From Syntrophaceae bacterium UBA6112 (GTDB lineage: Bacteria; Desulfobacterota; Syntrophia; Syntrophales; UBA5619): 64,000 nucleotides of DNA. The position numbers were made by a program, and so were the translations under genes. Location of the stretch: assembly GCA_002423465.1 (NCBI GenBank), contig DIWG01000036.1, forward strand, positions 14,629 through 78,628. The letters are read 5' to 3'. The notes under the pieces are model-generated. The model worked only from the letters and a program-made list of their open reading frames with translations, was not told the DNA's origin and searched no databases. Positions 7,891 through 16,951 of this stretch are shown here, piece by piece (position 1 is the stretch's first letter; the number at the start of each line of letters is the position of its first letter).

Positions 7891-9639
7891 ATGCAAATAA
7901 GCCGAGAGTTAGAGACGGACGTGTTGGTTGTCGGTGGCGGCGGAGCTGGGGAGCGTTCCGCATATGAGTCGGCAAAACAGGGAGTGAACGTCCTGATGGT
8001 CATAAAAGGGAAATTGGGAAAGAGCGGCTGCACAACCCGATCTGTTTCGGAACTTTCAGCGTACAGTGCAGCTTTGGGGCATGCAGACCCCCGCGACAAC
8101 CCTTTTCGGCACTATCTGGACACTATAGATCAGGGCGGAGGCTTGAGTAACCAGGAACTTGTGCGCATATTTGCGCGTGAGGCCCCAAGCCGGTTATTGG
8201 AATTGGTAGATAAAGGGATGGTGCTGAAAAAAAGCGGTACGCGCTTTGAGCAACTACTGGCGGACGCTTCCACCTTGCCCCGGGCCTGCCACAATGGCGC
8301 CGACACCGGTCGGGAGATAGCCAGAGTGTTGCAAGTGCTCTTATCCGATATGCCGGTAACGGTGATGGAAGATAGTATGGTTGTCAGCCTGCTGAAGAAC
8401 CAGGACACCGTCGTAGGGGCGCTGGTCATCAATGGGAATAATGACTTGCTCCTGATCAAGGCTAAATCGACGATTCTGGCTACCGGCGGCGGCGGCCAGA
8501 CATATGCGCTTAACGCACAACCACCTGATTTGACTGGTGATGGTTTGGCATTGGCGTTGCGGGCCGGGGCAGACTTGGTAAACATGGAATTCATCCAGTT
8601 CGGGCCTGCGCTCGTTCACCCTTTGACCGGCTACCTACTGGTGACGCGCTTCTGGACGCTGAAACCCCGTATCTACAACAAGGACGGCGCAGAATTTCTC
8701 AATGGCTATCTGCCGAAGCAATTGTCCGGCGATGATGTGCTCCGGGGCAAAGAATTTGCTTTCCCCTTTATCGTCGAATCTCCGGGAATGTACCTGGATG
8801 TGGCCATGCATTCAGAGATCAGCCAGGGCCGGGGTACCCCGCATGGGGGCATATACATGGATATCAGCCACAATGATCCGGATTTGATCGCTCAGCGTGT
8901 CCCGGTAACTTTTACCTGGCTTCTGGATCGCGGCATCGATTTGCGAAAGAGCCCTATCGAGATTGCACCCGTGGCCCAATGTTTCATTGGCGGGGTCAAG
9001 TACAATCAGAAGACTGAAACCAACCTAACCGGCCTGTACGTCTGCGGTGAAGTGTCGGGAGGGGCGCACGGGGCTGCGCGGCCGGGGGGCAATTTGCTCG
9101 CCATCAGCCAAGTCTTCGGGGCGCGCGCCGGTAATTTTGCTGCCCGGAGGGCCAAGGCGTTGACCGGGGTGCAGATCGACGCGGGTCAGGTCAAAGATTG
9201 CTGCCAACAGTTAGATGGCTGGATCGGTGATTCAGCGGGGCGGCCTGACCTTCAGGAACAGAGAAAAACTCTGCGTGAGGCCATGTGGCGGTACGTAAGC
9301 TGTGTTCGCACGCAGGAAGGGTTGGGCAAGGCCCTGGAGGTAATCCAGAATATGAACAATCTTTTGCCCGAAATACGGGTGCCCGACACGCAGAACCTCA
9401 GGCAGGTTCTGGAACTGAGCTTCATGACCGATGTGGCGACCATGGTCGCCAAGGCGGCTATGGCCCGCCAGGAAAGCAGGGGGACCCATTACCGTGTGGA
9501 TTACCCATCCCGAAATAACCACCGCTGGCTGAAGGTGCTCAACTTCCGGCGCGTGGAGGGTCAAGATCGAATATTTCTGACAGATCCGAGAAGGATTAAG
9601 GATTTTTATACAGAGAAAGAGGAGGAGATCTATGGCTAA
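7891..9639 (+). CDS. FAD-dependent oxidoreductase of the fumarate reductase / L-aspartate oxidase family, active site altered
   Basis: A 582-residue soluble protein. The N-terminus (VLVVGGGGAGERSA) is the FAD Rossmann loop, and LYVCGEVSGGAHGAARPGGNLL near residue 385-405 is the C-terminal FAD clamp. In fumarate reductases and NadB this clamp is HGANRLGGNSL, and the preceding catalytic motif is HYxxGG; here it is AQCFIGG, so the catalytic histidine is a glutamine. The overall fold is kept but the reaction may not be dicarboxylate reduction. The gene overlaps the next by 8 bases, pointing to a functional pair with the PreA-like iron-sulfur protein, perhaps as an electron-transferring dehydrogenase of the imported acid. 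No signal peptide is seen, so it is cytoplasmic. Confidence 0.8.
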   Translation: MQISRELETDVLVVGGGGAGERSAYESAKQGVNVLMVIKGKLGKSGCTTRSVSELSAYSAALGHADPRDNPFRHYLDTIDQGGGLSNQELVRIFAREAPSRLLELVDKGMVLKKSGTRFEQLLADASTLPRACHNGADTGREIARVLQVLLSDMPVTVMEDSMVVSLLKNQDTVVGALVINGNNDLLLIKAKSTILATGGGGQTYALNAQPPDLTGDGLALALRAGADLVNMEFIQFGPALVHPLTGYLLVTRFWTLKPRIYNKDGAEFLNGYLPKQLSGDDVLRGKEFAFPFIVESPGMYLDVAMHSEISQGRGTPHGGIYMDISHNDPDLIAQRVPVTFTWLLDRGIDLRKSPIEIAPVAQCFIGGVKYNQKTETNLTGLYVCGEVSGGAHGAARPGGNLLAISQVFGARAGNFAARRAKALTGVQIDAGQVKDCCQQLDGWIGDSAGRPDLQEQRKTLREAMWRYVSCVRTQEGLGKALEVIQNMNNLLPEIRVPDTQNLRQVLELSFMTDVATMVAKAAMARQESRGTHYRVDYPSRNNHRWLKVLNFRRVEGQDRIFLTDPRRIKDFYTEKEEEIYG

Positions 9640-10882
9640 CTTGAGAATTAAATACGGTGACTTGGAACTGAAGAATCCCTTGGTCGCAGCATCTGCCACT
9701 CCCACCAAAGATGTGGTTCACATGAAAAAATGCGTTGATGCGGGTCTTGGTGGTTTTGTTGCAAAAACACCGAGCTGGGACCAACTAGAGCATCTTTACC
9801 CCAGCCCGCGGTTCTATGTCTTTTACCCGGATAATGTGGTTGCCGGTAAACTTTATTCATTCTACACAAATGAACTGCTGTGCGAGTATAGCCCGGAGGA
9901 GTATGCGCGGCAGTTGGGAGAAGTGTTACCCTATGCCCAAGAACATGATTGTCGGGTGATTGCCAGCATAATGGGCGGTGATGATAAAGAATGGGTTAAG
10001 ATGGCTGAAATCTATGACCCGGTGTGCGAGGCGATTGAACTCAATCTAGCCTGTCCCTATGGTGGCGACTTGGCAGGTAATAAGGGCTGCCAGGTGGGTT
10101 CCAGTCCGGACCTGGTAATACACATCCTCGGATTGGTCCGCAATATTACAAAAAAACATTTGATCGCCAAATTACCGGCCGAAGGTGGGGATCTCAAGCC
10201 GGTCTTTGCAGCCTTGGCTACTTTACAAAACGTTTCTGTTCATACGATTCATCGTTATACTGGATTAGAGATTGATATTGAAACCGGGAAGCCCATACTT
10301 AACGGGGCATTTTCCGGGTACGGCGGGCCATGGGAGGGTCCAATCTCTCGTAAATGGGTGGCCACAGCAGCACAGATGACCAAGCTGGATATCACCGGCG
10401 GGGGAGGAATAGACGGTTGGCGTGACGCTATCGCGCACATGATGGTCGGAGCCAGAATGATCCAGATGTGCGGTGGTCCCTCTTTGCGGGGCTATGGGTT
10501 TTTTACAAAGACTATCGAGGGTATGGATGATTGGCTGAACAGCCGTGGTTACAAGAATATCGACGAGATTGTAGGGGCAGCCTTGCCGCATGTCCGCAAT
10601 ATCCGCGAGGTTCCGCGTAAGGATGTCTTCAAGCCTTTGGCCAGGGTGGACAACCAAAAGTGCATTGGATGCAGTTCGTGTGTCGATGTATGTTTCTTTG
10701 ATGCCATTGTCATGGAGGGGGAGAAAGCGGTGATTAATCAGAAGTTGTGCGACGGATGCGCACTTTGCACCCAAATGTGCATACCTCAGGCCATCGACCT
10801 TTACGATAAAGATCAACTCATTCCTACCTGCTGGGTTGGTGCAAGAGGTCGTAAAGGAGAAAAAGTCCGTAAGATTTCGTAA
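9632..10882 (+). CDS. PreA-like FMN barrel protein with a C-terminal two-cluster ferredoxin domain
   Basis: A 416-residue protein. Residues 1-320 are a dihydroorotate-dehydrogenase-type FMN barrel: LKNPLVAASATPT at the start, IELNLACPYGG near 130, DITGGGGIDGWRDA near 255 with the phosphate-binding glycines, and ARMIQMCGG near 275. Residues 335-390 carry two [4Fe-4S] sets, CIGCSSCVDVC and CDGCALCTQMC. The layout is that of dihydropyrimidine dehydrogenase subunit PreA and of aldolase/ferredoxin hybrids. It overlaps the flavoprotein gene by 8 bases. In family members electrons pass between a flavin site and the clusters; the partner and substrate here are not known, and its place before a dehydrogenase complex is unusual. 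Confidence 0.82.
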   Translation: MANLRIKYGDLELKNPLVAASATPTKDVVHMKKCVDAGLGGFVAKTPSWDQLEHLYPSPRFYVFYPDNVVAGKLYSFYTNELLCEYSPEEYARQLGEVLPYAQEHDCRVIASIMGGDDKEWVKMAEIYDPVCEAIELNLACPYGGDLAGNKGCQVGSSPDLVIHILGLVRNITKKHLIAKLPAEGGDLKPVFAALATLQNVSVHTIHRYTGLEIDIETGKPILNGAFSGYGGPWEGPISRKWVATAAQMTKLDITGGGGIDGWRDAIAHMMVGARMIQMCGGPSLRGYGFFTKTIEGMDDWLNSRGYKNIDEIVGAALPHVRNIREVPRKDVFKPLARVDNQKCIGCSSCVDVCFFDAIVMEGEKAVINQKLCDGCALCTQMCIPQAIDLYDKDQLIPTCWVGARGRKGEKVRKIS

Positions 10883-10916
10883 AGTCTCCGCCCGAAGGCG
10901 TAAGAGGAGAGGAACA

Positions 10917-11882
10917 ATGGGGAAAAAAAGTCTGAGCACAGAGGAATTGGTACCCCTGTACAAGAAGATGCTGGAGATAAGGACCTTGGAACTTCTCATT
11001 AAACCGTTGATCAGAGAGGGGCTGATGCGTGGCTTCAGCCATCAAAGTGTTGGGCAGGAAGGAGTGGCCGTGGGAGTTTGTTCCGCTCTCTCAGACAGGG
11101 ACTATATCACGAGCAACCATCGAGGGCACGGCCATGTTGTGGCCAAGGGCGCAGATTTAAAACGGGTTATGGCAGAACTGCTCGGTCGGGCTACGGGTTG
11201 TTGCGGCGGGAAGGGTGGTTCTATGCATATCGCCGATCCTTCTTTGGGAATCCTAGGAGCCAATGGTATTGTGGGGGCAGGAATGCCGATAGCCGTAGGA
11301 GCAGCTCTTGCCGTTAAAAAGCAAGGGTTGGACTCGGTCGTTGCTTGTTTCTTCGGCGACGGTGCGGCCAATGAGGGATCTTTTCATGAGTCATTAAATT
11401 TGGCGGCGGTCTGGAGATTGCCGGTGCTCTTTATCTGTGAGAATAATCTCTATGGAATGTCAGGGCCAGCAAAAAAGATGCTACCTATCAAGGATATTGC
11501 AATCAGGGCGAAGGGCTATGGAATGCCGGGAATCATCGGAGATGGTAATGATATAGAGGAAGTGCACAAACTGACGGCGGAAGCAATCGCGCGGGCAAAG
11601 AGTGGCCGAGGGCCCAGTCTTTTGGAGTTTAAAACGTATCGTTGGTTTGGACATTCCGTCAACGATGCCGAAGCTTATCGCACCAGAGAAGAAGTAGAAG
11701 AATGGAAAAAATTGTGTCCGATACATCGGCTTCGCGATAAACTTTTGACCCGGGGCATCACCCAGGAAACGATCGAACATGTCGAAAGCGAAGCAAACGC
11801 AGCGGTTGAAGAAGCGCTCGAATATGCCAAAAGCAGTCCTAAACCAGAACCGGAAGCAGCATTCAGGGACGTGTATGCCTAA
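10917..11882 (+). CDS. acoA: Acetoin/2-oxoacid dehydrogenase E1 component, alpha subunit
   Basis: A 321-residue thiamine-diphosphate enzyme subunit. HRGHGHVVAKGADLKRVMAE and GCCGGKGGSMHIAD (residues about 65-105) are strongly AcoA-like; GDGAANEGSFHESLN followed by ENNLYG is the GDG-X-NN motif that holds Mg2+ and thiamine diphosphate. The start at 10917 is chosen because GAGGAGAGGAAC precedes it; the longer frame to 10836 only overlaps the upstream gene. With the beta subunit it decarboxylates or cleaves the substrate and transfers the acyl group to the E2 lipoyl arm. It opens a four-gene set for the whole complex. Acetoin cleavage is the closest guess, a branched or other 2-oxoacid the alternative. 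Confidence 0.88.
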   Translation: MGKKSLSTEELVPLYKKMLEIRTLELLIKPLIREGLMRGFSHQSVGQEGVAVGVCSALSDRDYITSNHRGHGHVVAKGADLKRVMAELLGRATGCCGGKGGSMHIADPSLGILGANGIVGAGMPIAVGAALAVKKQGLDSVVACFFGDGAANEGSFHESLNLAAVWRLPVLFICENNLYGMSGPAKKMLPIKDIAIRAKGYGMPGIIGDGNDIEEVHKLTAEAIARAKSGRGPSLLEFKTYRWFGHSVNDAEAYRTREEVEEWKKLCPIHRLRDKLLTRGITQETIEHVESEANAAVEEALEYAKSSPKPEPEAAFRDVYA

Positions 11883-11916
11883 CAAACGGGAATAACAAAT
11901 CATAGGGGAATGGTGA

Positions 11917-12903
11917 TTGTCGATGACGATGATGACTCAATTGGAGGCCATACGTTGCGGATTGTCTGAAGAGATGAGACGCGATTCTTCTGTATTTATC
12001 ATTGGCGAGGATGTCGGGCTATATGGGGGTGTCTTCGGGCTCACCGGGCCGATATGGAAAGAATTCGGCGATGATCGGGTTATGGATACCCCAATATCCG
12101 AATTAACCATCGTAGGCGCCGGGGTCGGTGCCGCCATGCTGGGCCTGCGACCGGTAGTGGAAATCATGTTTATGGATTTTATCACCCTGGCTATGGACCC
12201 GATAGTCAACCAGGCAGCCAAGTTACGTTACATGACCGGTGGAAAGGTCAAAGTGCCCATGGTCATCCGCATGTTGAGTGGAGGAGGCCTGAGTGTTTCC
12301 GCTCAACATTCACAGAGCATAGAAGCCTGGTTTGCCCACATACCGGGGCTGAAAGTGGTCGCACCGGCTACTGCTTATGACGGTAAAGGGTTGATCAAAT
12401 CGGCCATCAGAGACGATAACACAGTTATCTTTATTGAACATAAGCTTCTGTATAAAACATCGGACGAGGTGCCTGACGACGATTATACCGTGCCTATCGG
12501 CAAAGCTGATATCAAGAGGGTTGGCAAAGATATTTCATTGATTACCTATTCCGGCATGCTGCCGAAAGCTCTGGCAGCCGCACATGAATTGTCAGAAGAA
12601 GGAATAGAATTGGAAGTGATTGATTTGCGGACATTGCGTCCCTTAGACTCCGCAACAATTATGGAATCCGTGCGTCGAACGGGTAAGGCTATTGTGTTGC
12701 ATGAAGCACCCTTGTCAGTAGGAATTGGTGCGGAGGTGAGCGCTTTGATTATGGAAGGAGCTTTTGACTACTTAGATGCTCCTGTTGTTCGAATAGCGGG
12801 TAAAGAAGTACCCTCCCCTTACAATGACACCTTGGAAGCGCAGATTATACCCACTGTAGAACAGATCGTTACCGCGGCAAGAAAATTGCGTAATGGAATG
12901 TAA
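11917..12903 (+). CDS. acoB: Acetoin/2-oxoacid dehydrogenase E1 component, beta subunit
   Basis: A 328-residue transketolase-like subunit. FIIGEDVGLYGGVFGLT near residue 28, DTPISELTIVGAGVGAAM near 60 and EIMFMDFITLAMDPIVNQAAK near 85-105 are the E1-beta signatures, with the Glu that activates thiamine diphosphate in the first. The C-terminal half (EVIDLRTLRPLD) is the conserved lipoyl-domain docking region. The coordinate uses a TTG placed 7 bases after AGGGGA; an ATG two codons later is the alternative start. The gene lies 34 bases after the alpha subunit, and both subunits together form the heterotetramer E1. Confidence 0.88.
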   Translation: MSMTMMTQLEAIRCGLSEEMRRDSSVFIIGEDVGLYGGVFGLTGPIWKEFGDDRVMDTPISELTIVGAGVGAAMLGLRPVVEIMFMDFITLAMDPIVNQAAKLRYMTGGKVKVPMVIRMLSGGGLSVSAQHSQSIEAWFAHIPGLKVVAPATAYDGKGLIKSAIRDDNTVIFIEHKLLYKTSDEVPDDDYTVPIGKADIKRVGKDISLITYSGMLPKALAAAHELSEEGIELEVIDLRTLRPLDSATIMESVRRTGKAIVLHEAPLSVGIGAEVSALIMEGAFDYLDAPVVRIAGKEVPSPYNDTLEAQIIPTVEQIVTAARKLRNGM

Positions 12904-12965
12904 CGACTGATCTCCATTGCCAGGGAACGTGAGCAGATACGAAACCAAGTGACAGGACCGGACTG

Positions 12966-14363
12966 ATGCCATGGAAGGAGGCTACTCACATCGCTACTAA
13001 TTTTAATATGCCAAAACTAAGTCTTACCATGACTGAAGGCACCATTGGAATGTGGCTGAAAATGGAAGGGGATCTCGTCGCGCAGGGAGAGTCCATTGTC
13101 GAAGTGGAAACTGACAAGGTTACCATGATCCTCGAATCGCCTGTGGCAGGAAGGATTCATAAAATCTTTGCGAAAACCGGTAGTGTCGTCAAGGTTGGGG
13201 AGCCGCTCTGCATAATTTCCGGAGAAGGGGAAAGTCTTTCCGATGAACAGGAAGCAAGGGTAACAAGTACTCCGGTGGAGGCTGATCCGATAAGCACCGA
13301 ATGCATAAAAACCGAACCCAGAGGCTCGGACGAACAAAAGTCGGACGAACAAAAGGAGGAGCGGAAGAAATTCATCCTCAGCCCCTCCGCCCGCCGTCTG
13401 GCTAAAGAAAAGAAATTGGATCACAGTGAACTTGAGAAGATTTTTAGGGACAGTAACCGGCGCATTACCGCTGAGGATCTGTCTGAATGGCTGGAACGAA
13501 GACCAAAGATGACACCGCTGGCTGCGAAGATAGCCGAGGAATTAGGAATAAGTTCTGACTCCTTGCCAAATACCAAAGGTCAGCGGATAACAGCCAGGCA
13601 AATAGAACTCCTTTCACAGGAACTCGCCAGTACGCAGATAGACCGCCCGGTATCGGTCAGTACAGGGTATAAGACAGAGGCTGGACGTCAGAGGTTAACC
13701 GTAATTCGCAGGATGATCGGTGAGCGTATGCTGCGGAGTAAGTCTACAGCACCGCATGTCACTCTTAGCCGTGAAATTGACGTAGAAGACCTTATCCAAC
13801 TTATCGAAAAAATGAATGGGGACTGGGCTATAAAAGGTATCAAATTCTCCCTTACACATTTTTGCGTACTGGCTAGTGCTCGTGCGCTAGAACTTAACCT
13901 AAACGCCAATTCCAGCCTTGAGGGAGAGGAATTGGTTACATGGAAGGAAATCAATATTGGATTAGCTGTTGCCACCGACCGAGGCTTGATGGTACCGGTG
14001 ATAAAGCAAGCGAACCTCTTAACAGTGATGGAAATCTCAAAAGAATCTGCTGAATTAACCCAGAAGGCCCGTAACGCAAAACTTACTCTTGATCAACTAC
14101 AAGGCGGTACTTTTACTGTCAGCAATCTCGGGATGTATGGTGTTGATTCGTTCACGCCTGTGATAAATCCCCCGGAAGCTGCTATTTTAGGTGTAAGCAG
14201 AATAGTGCAAAAGCCTGTGGTTCTCGATGGGCAGGTAGCAATCCGTAGAATGATGTATCTCAGCCTTTCTTTTGACCATCGCATTATTGATGGGGCGGAA
14301 GCAGCTAAACTGCTCGCTGATATTGCAATGGTCTTGGAAAGACCATACAGTTTGTTACAGTAA
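12966..14363 (+). CDS. acoC: Dihydrolipoamide acyltransferase (E2) with one lipoyl and two E3-binding domains
   Basis: Layout: lipoyl domain at about residues 15-95 with ETDKVTM (lipoylated lysine), a charged linker with a doubled SDEQK repeat, two tandem peripheral-subunit-binding-like domains (SPSARRLAKEKKL and TPLAAKIAEELGI, about 135-220), and the catalytic domain ending with FDHRIIDGA, the HxxxDG active site. The listed start is the first ATG. The best Shine-Dalgarno (AAGGAGG, 12975-12981) is 8 bases before an ATC codon at 12990 that would begin ATNFNMPKLSLTM, the usual N-terminus of this family, so the true start may be a non-standard ATC. The protein transfers the acyl group to CoA. 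It lies between acoB and acoL. Confidence 0.87.
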   Translation: MPWKEATHIATNFNMPKLSLTMTEGTIGMWLKMEGDLVAQGESIVEVETDKVTMILESPVAGRIHKIFAKTGSVVKVGEPLCIISGEGESLSDEQEARVTSTPVEADPISTECIKTEPRGSDEQKSDEQKEERKKFILSPSARRLAKEKKLDHSELEKIFRDSNRRITAEDLSEWLERRPKMTPLAAKIAEELGISSDSLPNTKGQRITARQIELLSQELASTQIDRPVSVSTGYKTEAGRQRLTVIRRMIGERMLRSKSTAPHVTLSREIDVEDLIQLIEKMNGDWAIKGIKFSLTHFCVLASARALELNLNANSSLEGEELVTWKEINIGLAVATDRGLMVPVIKQANLLTVMEISKESAELTQKARNAKLTLDQLQGGTFTVSNLGMYGVDSFTPVINPPEAAILGVSRIVQKPVVLDGQVAIRRMMYLSLSFDHRIIDGAEAAKLLADIAMVLERPYSLLQ

Positions 14364-14370
14364 GGAATTG

Positions 14371-15762
14371 ATGATAATGAAGAAAGTGGTGGTGCTGGGT
14401 GGCGGACCAGGTGGATACGTTGCGGCGATTCGAGCCGTTCAACTCGGAGCCGAGGTTACCCTTGTCGAGGCTGACAAGCTGGGCGGAACATGTCTTAATC
14501 GAGGTTGCATCCCCACCAAGGCCTTGATTTCCTCGGCCAAGACGTTGGACTCAATCAGAAAGAGACAGCAAGAAGGTATCATTCTTCCTGGTGCGCTTGG
14601 GATTGATTTTCATAAGGTGATGGAGCGGAAACACACTGTAGTCAACCGCCTGGTAAAGGGTTTGCAACATCTCCTCACGAGCCATAGGATTACAGTTATA
14701 GAAGGCCGGGCCATCCTCGGCAACGACCGAACTGTCGAGGTGACGTTAAAGACTGGGGGGCAACAGGTTCTGAATCCGGATTCGATAATCTTATGTACGG
14801 GTTCGGAACCTTCATTCCCTAAAGGTATTCAACCGGATGGCGAATGGGTTGTGACTAGTACCGAAGCATTATCTTTCCAGGAAATACCGGAAACACTGGT
14901 GATAATCGGGGGAGGTGTCATAGGTGTTGAAATTGCATATATATTCAGCAATATGGGCAGTAGGGTAAGCATCATTGAGGTTGAAAATAATCTATTACCT
15001 CAAGAAGACCATGAAGCCGGGAAAGTTCTGGCGGGTGTGATGATCAAAGCAGGTGTAAATATTCAACTATCAACGAAAGTTGTCGGAATGAATAGAGAGA
15101 GCAATCAGGTTATGACTGTTGATGGTTCAGGTGCTGAAAAGTGCCTTAACGCGAAAAGAGTGTTGGTCGCAACGGGACGGCGGCCTTATCTGTCATACCT
15201 TTCCGATAGTCTAAAATCTCAATTATGCGGCCAGGGATCTATTACAGTAAACAGTTTTTTGGAAACATCTCTTCCTAATATTTGGGCGGCGGGAGATGTT
15301 ACTGGCTTATGTCAGCTGGCGCATGCTGCTTTTGAACAAGGGGCAGTAGCTGCGGAAAACGCTGTATCAGATACGCGTAAAGCAGTAGATTTAGATTCTG
15401 TCTCTCGATGTGTTTACACGACGCCCGAAATCGCTTCCGTGGGAATAAGCGAAGCCAGAGCTAGAGAGCAATATCCCGATGTGATAATCGGCCGTTTTCC
15501 TATGTTGGCCAATGGCAAAGCACTAGCTGATGATACGGGAGAAGGATTTGCTAAAATCATCGCCAGGCGTAAGTATGGACAAGTACTTGGGGTAGTCATA
15601 GTAGGTTCCCATGCATCTGAAATAATTGGTCAAGCGGTGCTTGCTCTGCAATTAGAAGCTACATTAGATGAACTATCCAAAGTTATTGCTCCACACCCCA
15701 CGGTAAGCGAGACGATGAAGGAAGCGGCGCTCAACGCCCTGGGGCGTGCTATTCATATATAA
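14371..15762 (+). CDS. acoL: Dihydrolipoyl dehydrogenase (E3)
   Basis: A 463-residue flavoenzyme. VVVLGGGPGGYVAAIRA at the N-terminus binds FAD, GGTCLNRGCIPTKAL holds the redox disulfide near residue 45, and VIIGGGVIGVEIAYIFSNMG near 180 binds NAD. The C-terminal HPTVSE contains the His-Glu pair of the dimer active site. It reoxidises the E2 lipoyl arm and makes NADH. The start used is an ATG 8 bases after the E2 stop; an ATG six bases later is also possible. It is the last of the four complex genes, followed by lipoyl-assembly genes, which fits a self-contained cluster. Confidence 0.9.
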   Translation: MIMKKVVVLGGGPGGYVAAIRAVQLGAEVTLVEADKLGGTCLNRGCIPTKALISSAKTLDSIRKRQQEGIILPGALGIDFHKVMERKHTVVNRLVKGLQHLLTSHRITVIEGRAILGNDRTVEVTLKTGGQQVLNPDSIILCTGSEPSFPKGIQPDGEWVVTSTEALSFQEIPETLVIIGGGVIGVEIAYIFSNMGSRVSIIEVENNLLPQEDHEAGKVLAGVMIKAGVNIQLSTKVVGMNRESNQVMTVDGSGAEKCLNAKRVLVATGRRPYLSYLSDSLKSQLCGQGSITVNSFLETSLPNIWAAGDVTGLCQLAHAAFEQGAVAAENAVSDTRKAVDLDSVSRCVYTTPEIASVGISEARAREQYPDVIIGRFPMLANGKALADDTGEGFAKIIARRKYGQVLGVVIVGSHASEIIGQAVLALQLEATLDELSKVIAPHPTVSETMKEAALNALGRAIHI

Positions 15763-15892
15763 TCGTTGGTGTTCTCAGCCGAGCTTATCATGCCGTGTGC
15801 TACTTAAATTAGGGAGAATATCTTCATACTTAGGCAAGCAGATCTCATCCAGAAAATTTCGGCAGTATATCAGAGCGCCTTTCAGTCGCTAC

Positions 15893-16027
15893 CATAGGCA
15901 GACGTGGCATCCCGTCAATATTTTCATCCCTGATGAACTTCTGTCAGAAGAAGATATCTGTGAGCATAGCGTGAATTGCAGGGGCGAAGTGGCCTATCAT
16001 AGACCGGGACAAAGAGATAATCGATAA
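15893..16027 (+). pseudogene. Remnant of an octanoyltransferase gene (lipB)
   Basis: Between acoL and lipA a frame reads WHPVNIFIPDELLSEEDI and then NCRGEVAYHRPGQ before a TAA at 16025-16027. Intact LipB proteins have NRGGxVTYHGPGQLVGYP here, so this is the middle of LipB with one glycine changed to Cys-Arg and the catalytic half lost after the motif. The upstream part (from about 15763) shows no clean LipB frame, so frameshifts are likely. LipB transfers octanoate from acyl carrier protein to lipoyl domains before LipA inserts sulfur; its position directly before lipA supports the identification. Whether an intact copy exists elsewhere cannot be seen. Confidence 0.6.
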
Positions 16028-16046
16028 ACAACTTCGTCTCGTATAG

Positions 16047-16931
16047 TTGATTGAAATGAGGGATCTCGAATTGAAACCGCCATGGTTGAAAGTAAAAGCC
16101 TCAGGAAGCGAGGTGTTGACAGAGGTTAAACACATTTTGCAGCAGCTGTCACTGCATACGGTATGCGAGGAAGCTAACTGTCCAAATATCATGGAGTGTT
16201 TCAGCAGGAGATCTGTCACTCTTATGATCTTGGGAAACGTGTGTACAAGAAATTGTACCTTTTGTAGGGTAACGAAAGGTCGACCTCAGGCAGTGGACAC
16301 TGAAGAACCCCTTCATATAGCCTTGGCGGTTAAGAAACTTAAGCTAAGGCACGTGGTAATTACCTCTGTGACGCGGGATGACTTGCCTGATGGTGGCGCT
16401 GGCCATTTTGCTGAGGTTATAAGTACCATCAAAGAGCATTCCCATGATGCTGGCATTGAAGTTCTTGTTCCGGACTTTCAAGGTGACGAGCATGCGTTGC
16501 ACAGCATCATGCGGGCAAAACCCGATATAATCAATCATAACATAGAAACGGTACCGGGACTTTATCCAACCGTTCGGCCCATGTCCCATTATCAACGCTC
16601 CTTGGACCTGATAAGAAATGTGAAAGAAACTGATGACAGGATTTTGACCAAATCCGGTTTAATGCTGGGACTTGGTGAATCAGCGCTTGACGTAATACAG
16701 ACGATGAAAGATTTACGTGGTGCGAAGTGCGAAATATTGACCATTGGCCAATACTTATCTCCTTCCAAATTCCACTATCCGGTAGTTGAATACGTATATC
16801 CGGAGATATTTGACCAATACGGACAGGTGGCGCTCGAACTAGGTTTCATGTATGTATCCTCCGGTCCATTGGTCAGGAGTTCCTATCATGCCGATCAAAT
16901 GGTCGTGCACCGGCGTGACAAGCATGAATAG
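16047..16931 (+). CDS. lipA: Lipoyl synthase (radical SAM)
   Basis: A 294-residue protein of normal length. The auxiliary cluster motif CEEANCPNIMEC (about residues 39-50), the radical-SAM motif CTRNCTFC (about 67-74), and the C-terminal GPLVRSSYHAD, whose arginine-serine holds the auxiliary cluster, are all present. It inserts two sulfurs into octanoyl-lysine of lipoyl domains, here presumably those of the E2 next door. A TTG at 16047 is used; an ATG three codons later is the alternative and neither has a strong ribosome-binding site. A lipoyl synthase copy (acoS) is known to sit in the Pelobacter acetoin dehydrogenase cluster, which supports the aco reading of this operon. Confidence 0.92.
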   Translation: MIEMRDLELKPPWLKVKASGSEVLTEVKHILQQLSLHTVCEEANCPNIMECFSRRSVTLMILGNVCTRNCTFCRVTKGRPQAVDTEEPLHIALAVKKLKLRHVVITSVTRDDLPDGGAGHFAEVISTIKEHSHDAGIEVLVPDFQGDEHALHSIMRAKPDIINHNIETVPGLYPTVRPMSHYQRSLDLIRNVKETDDRILTKSGLMLGLGESALDVIQTMKDLRGAKCEILTIGQYLSPSKFHYPVVEYVYPEIFDQYGQVALELGFMYVSSGPLVRSSYHADQMVVHRRDKHE

Positions 16932-16951
16932 AGCGGGAGGGCTTCACGTTA

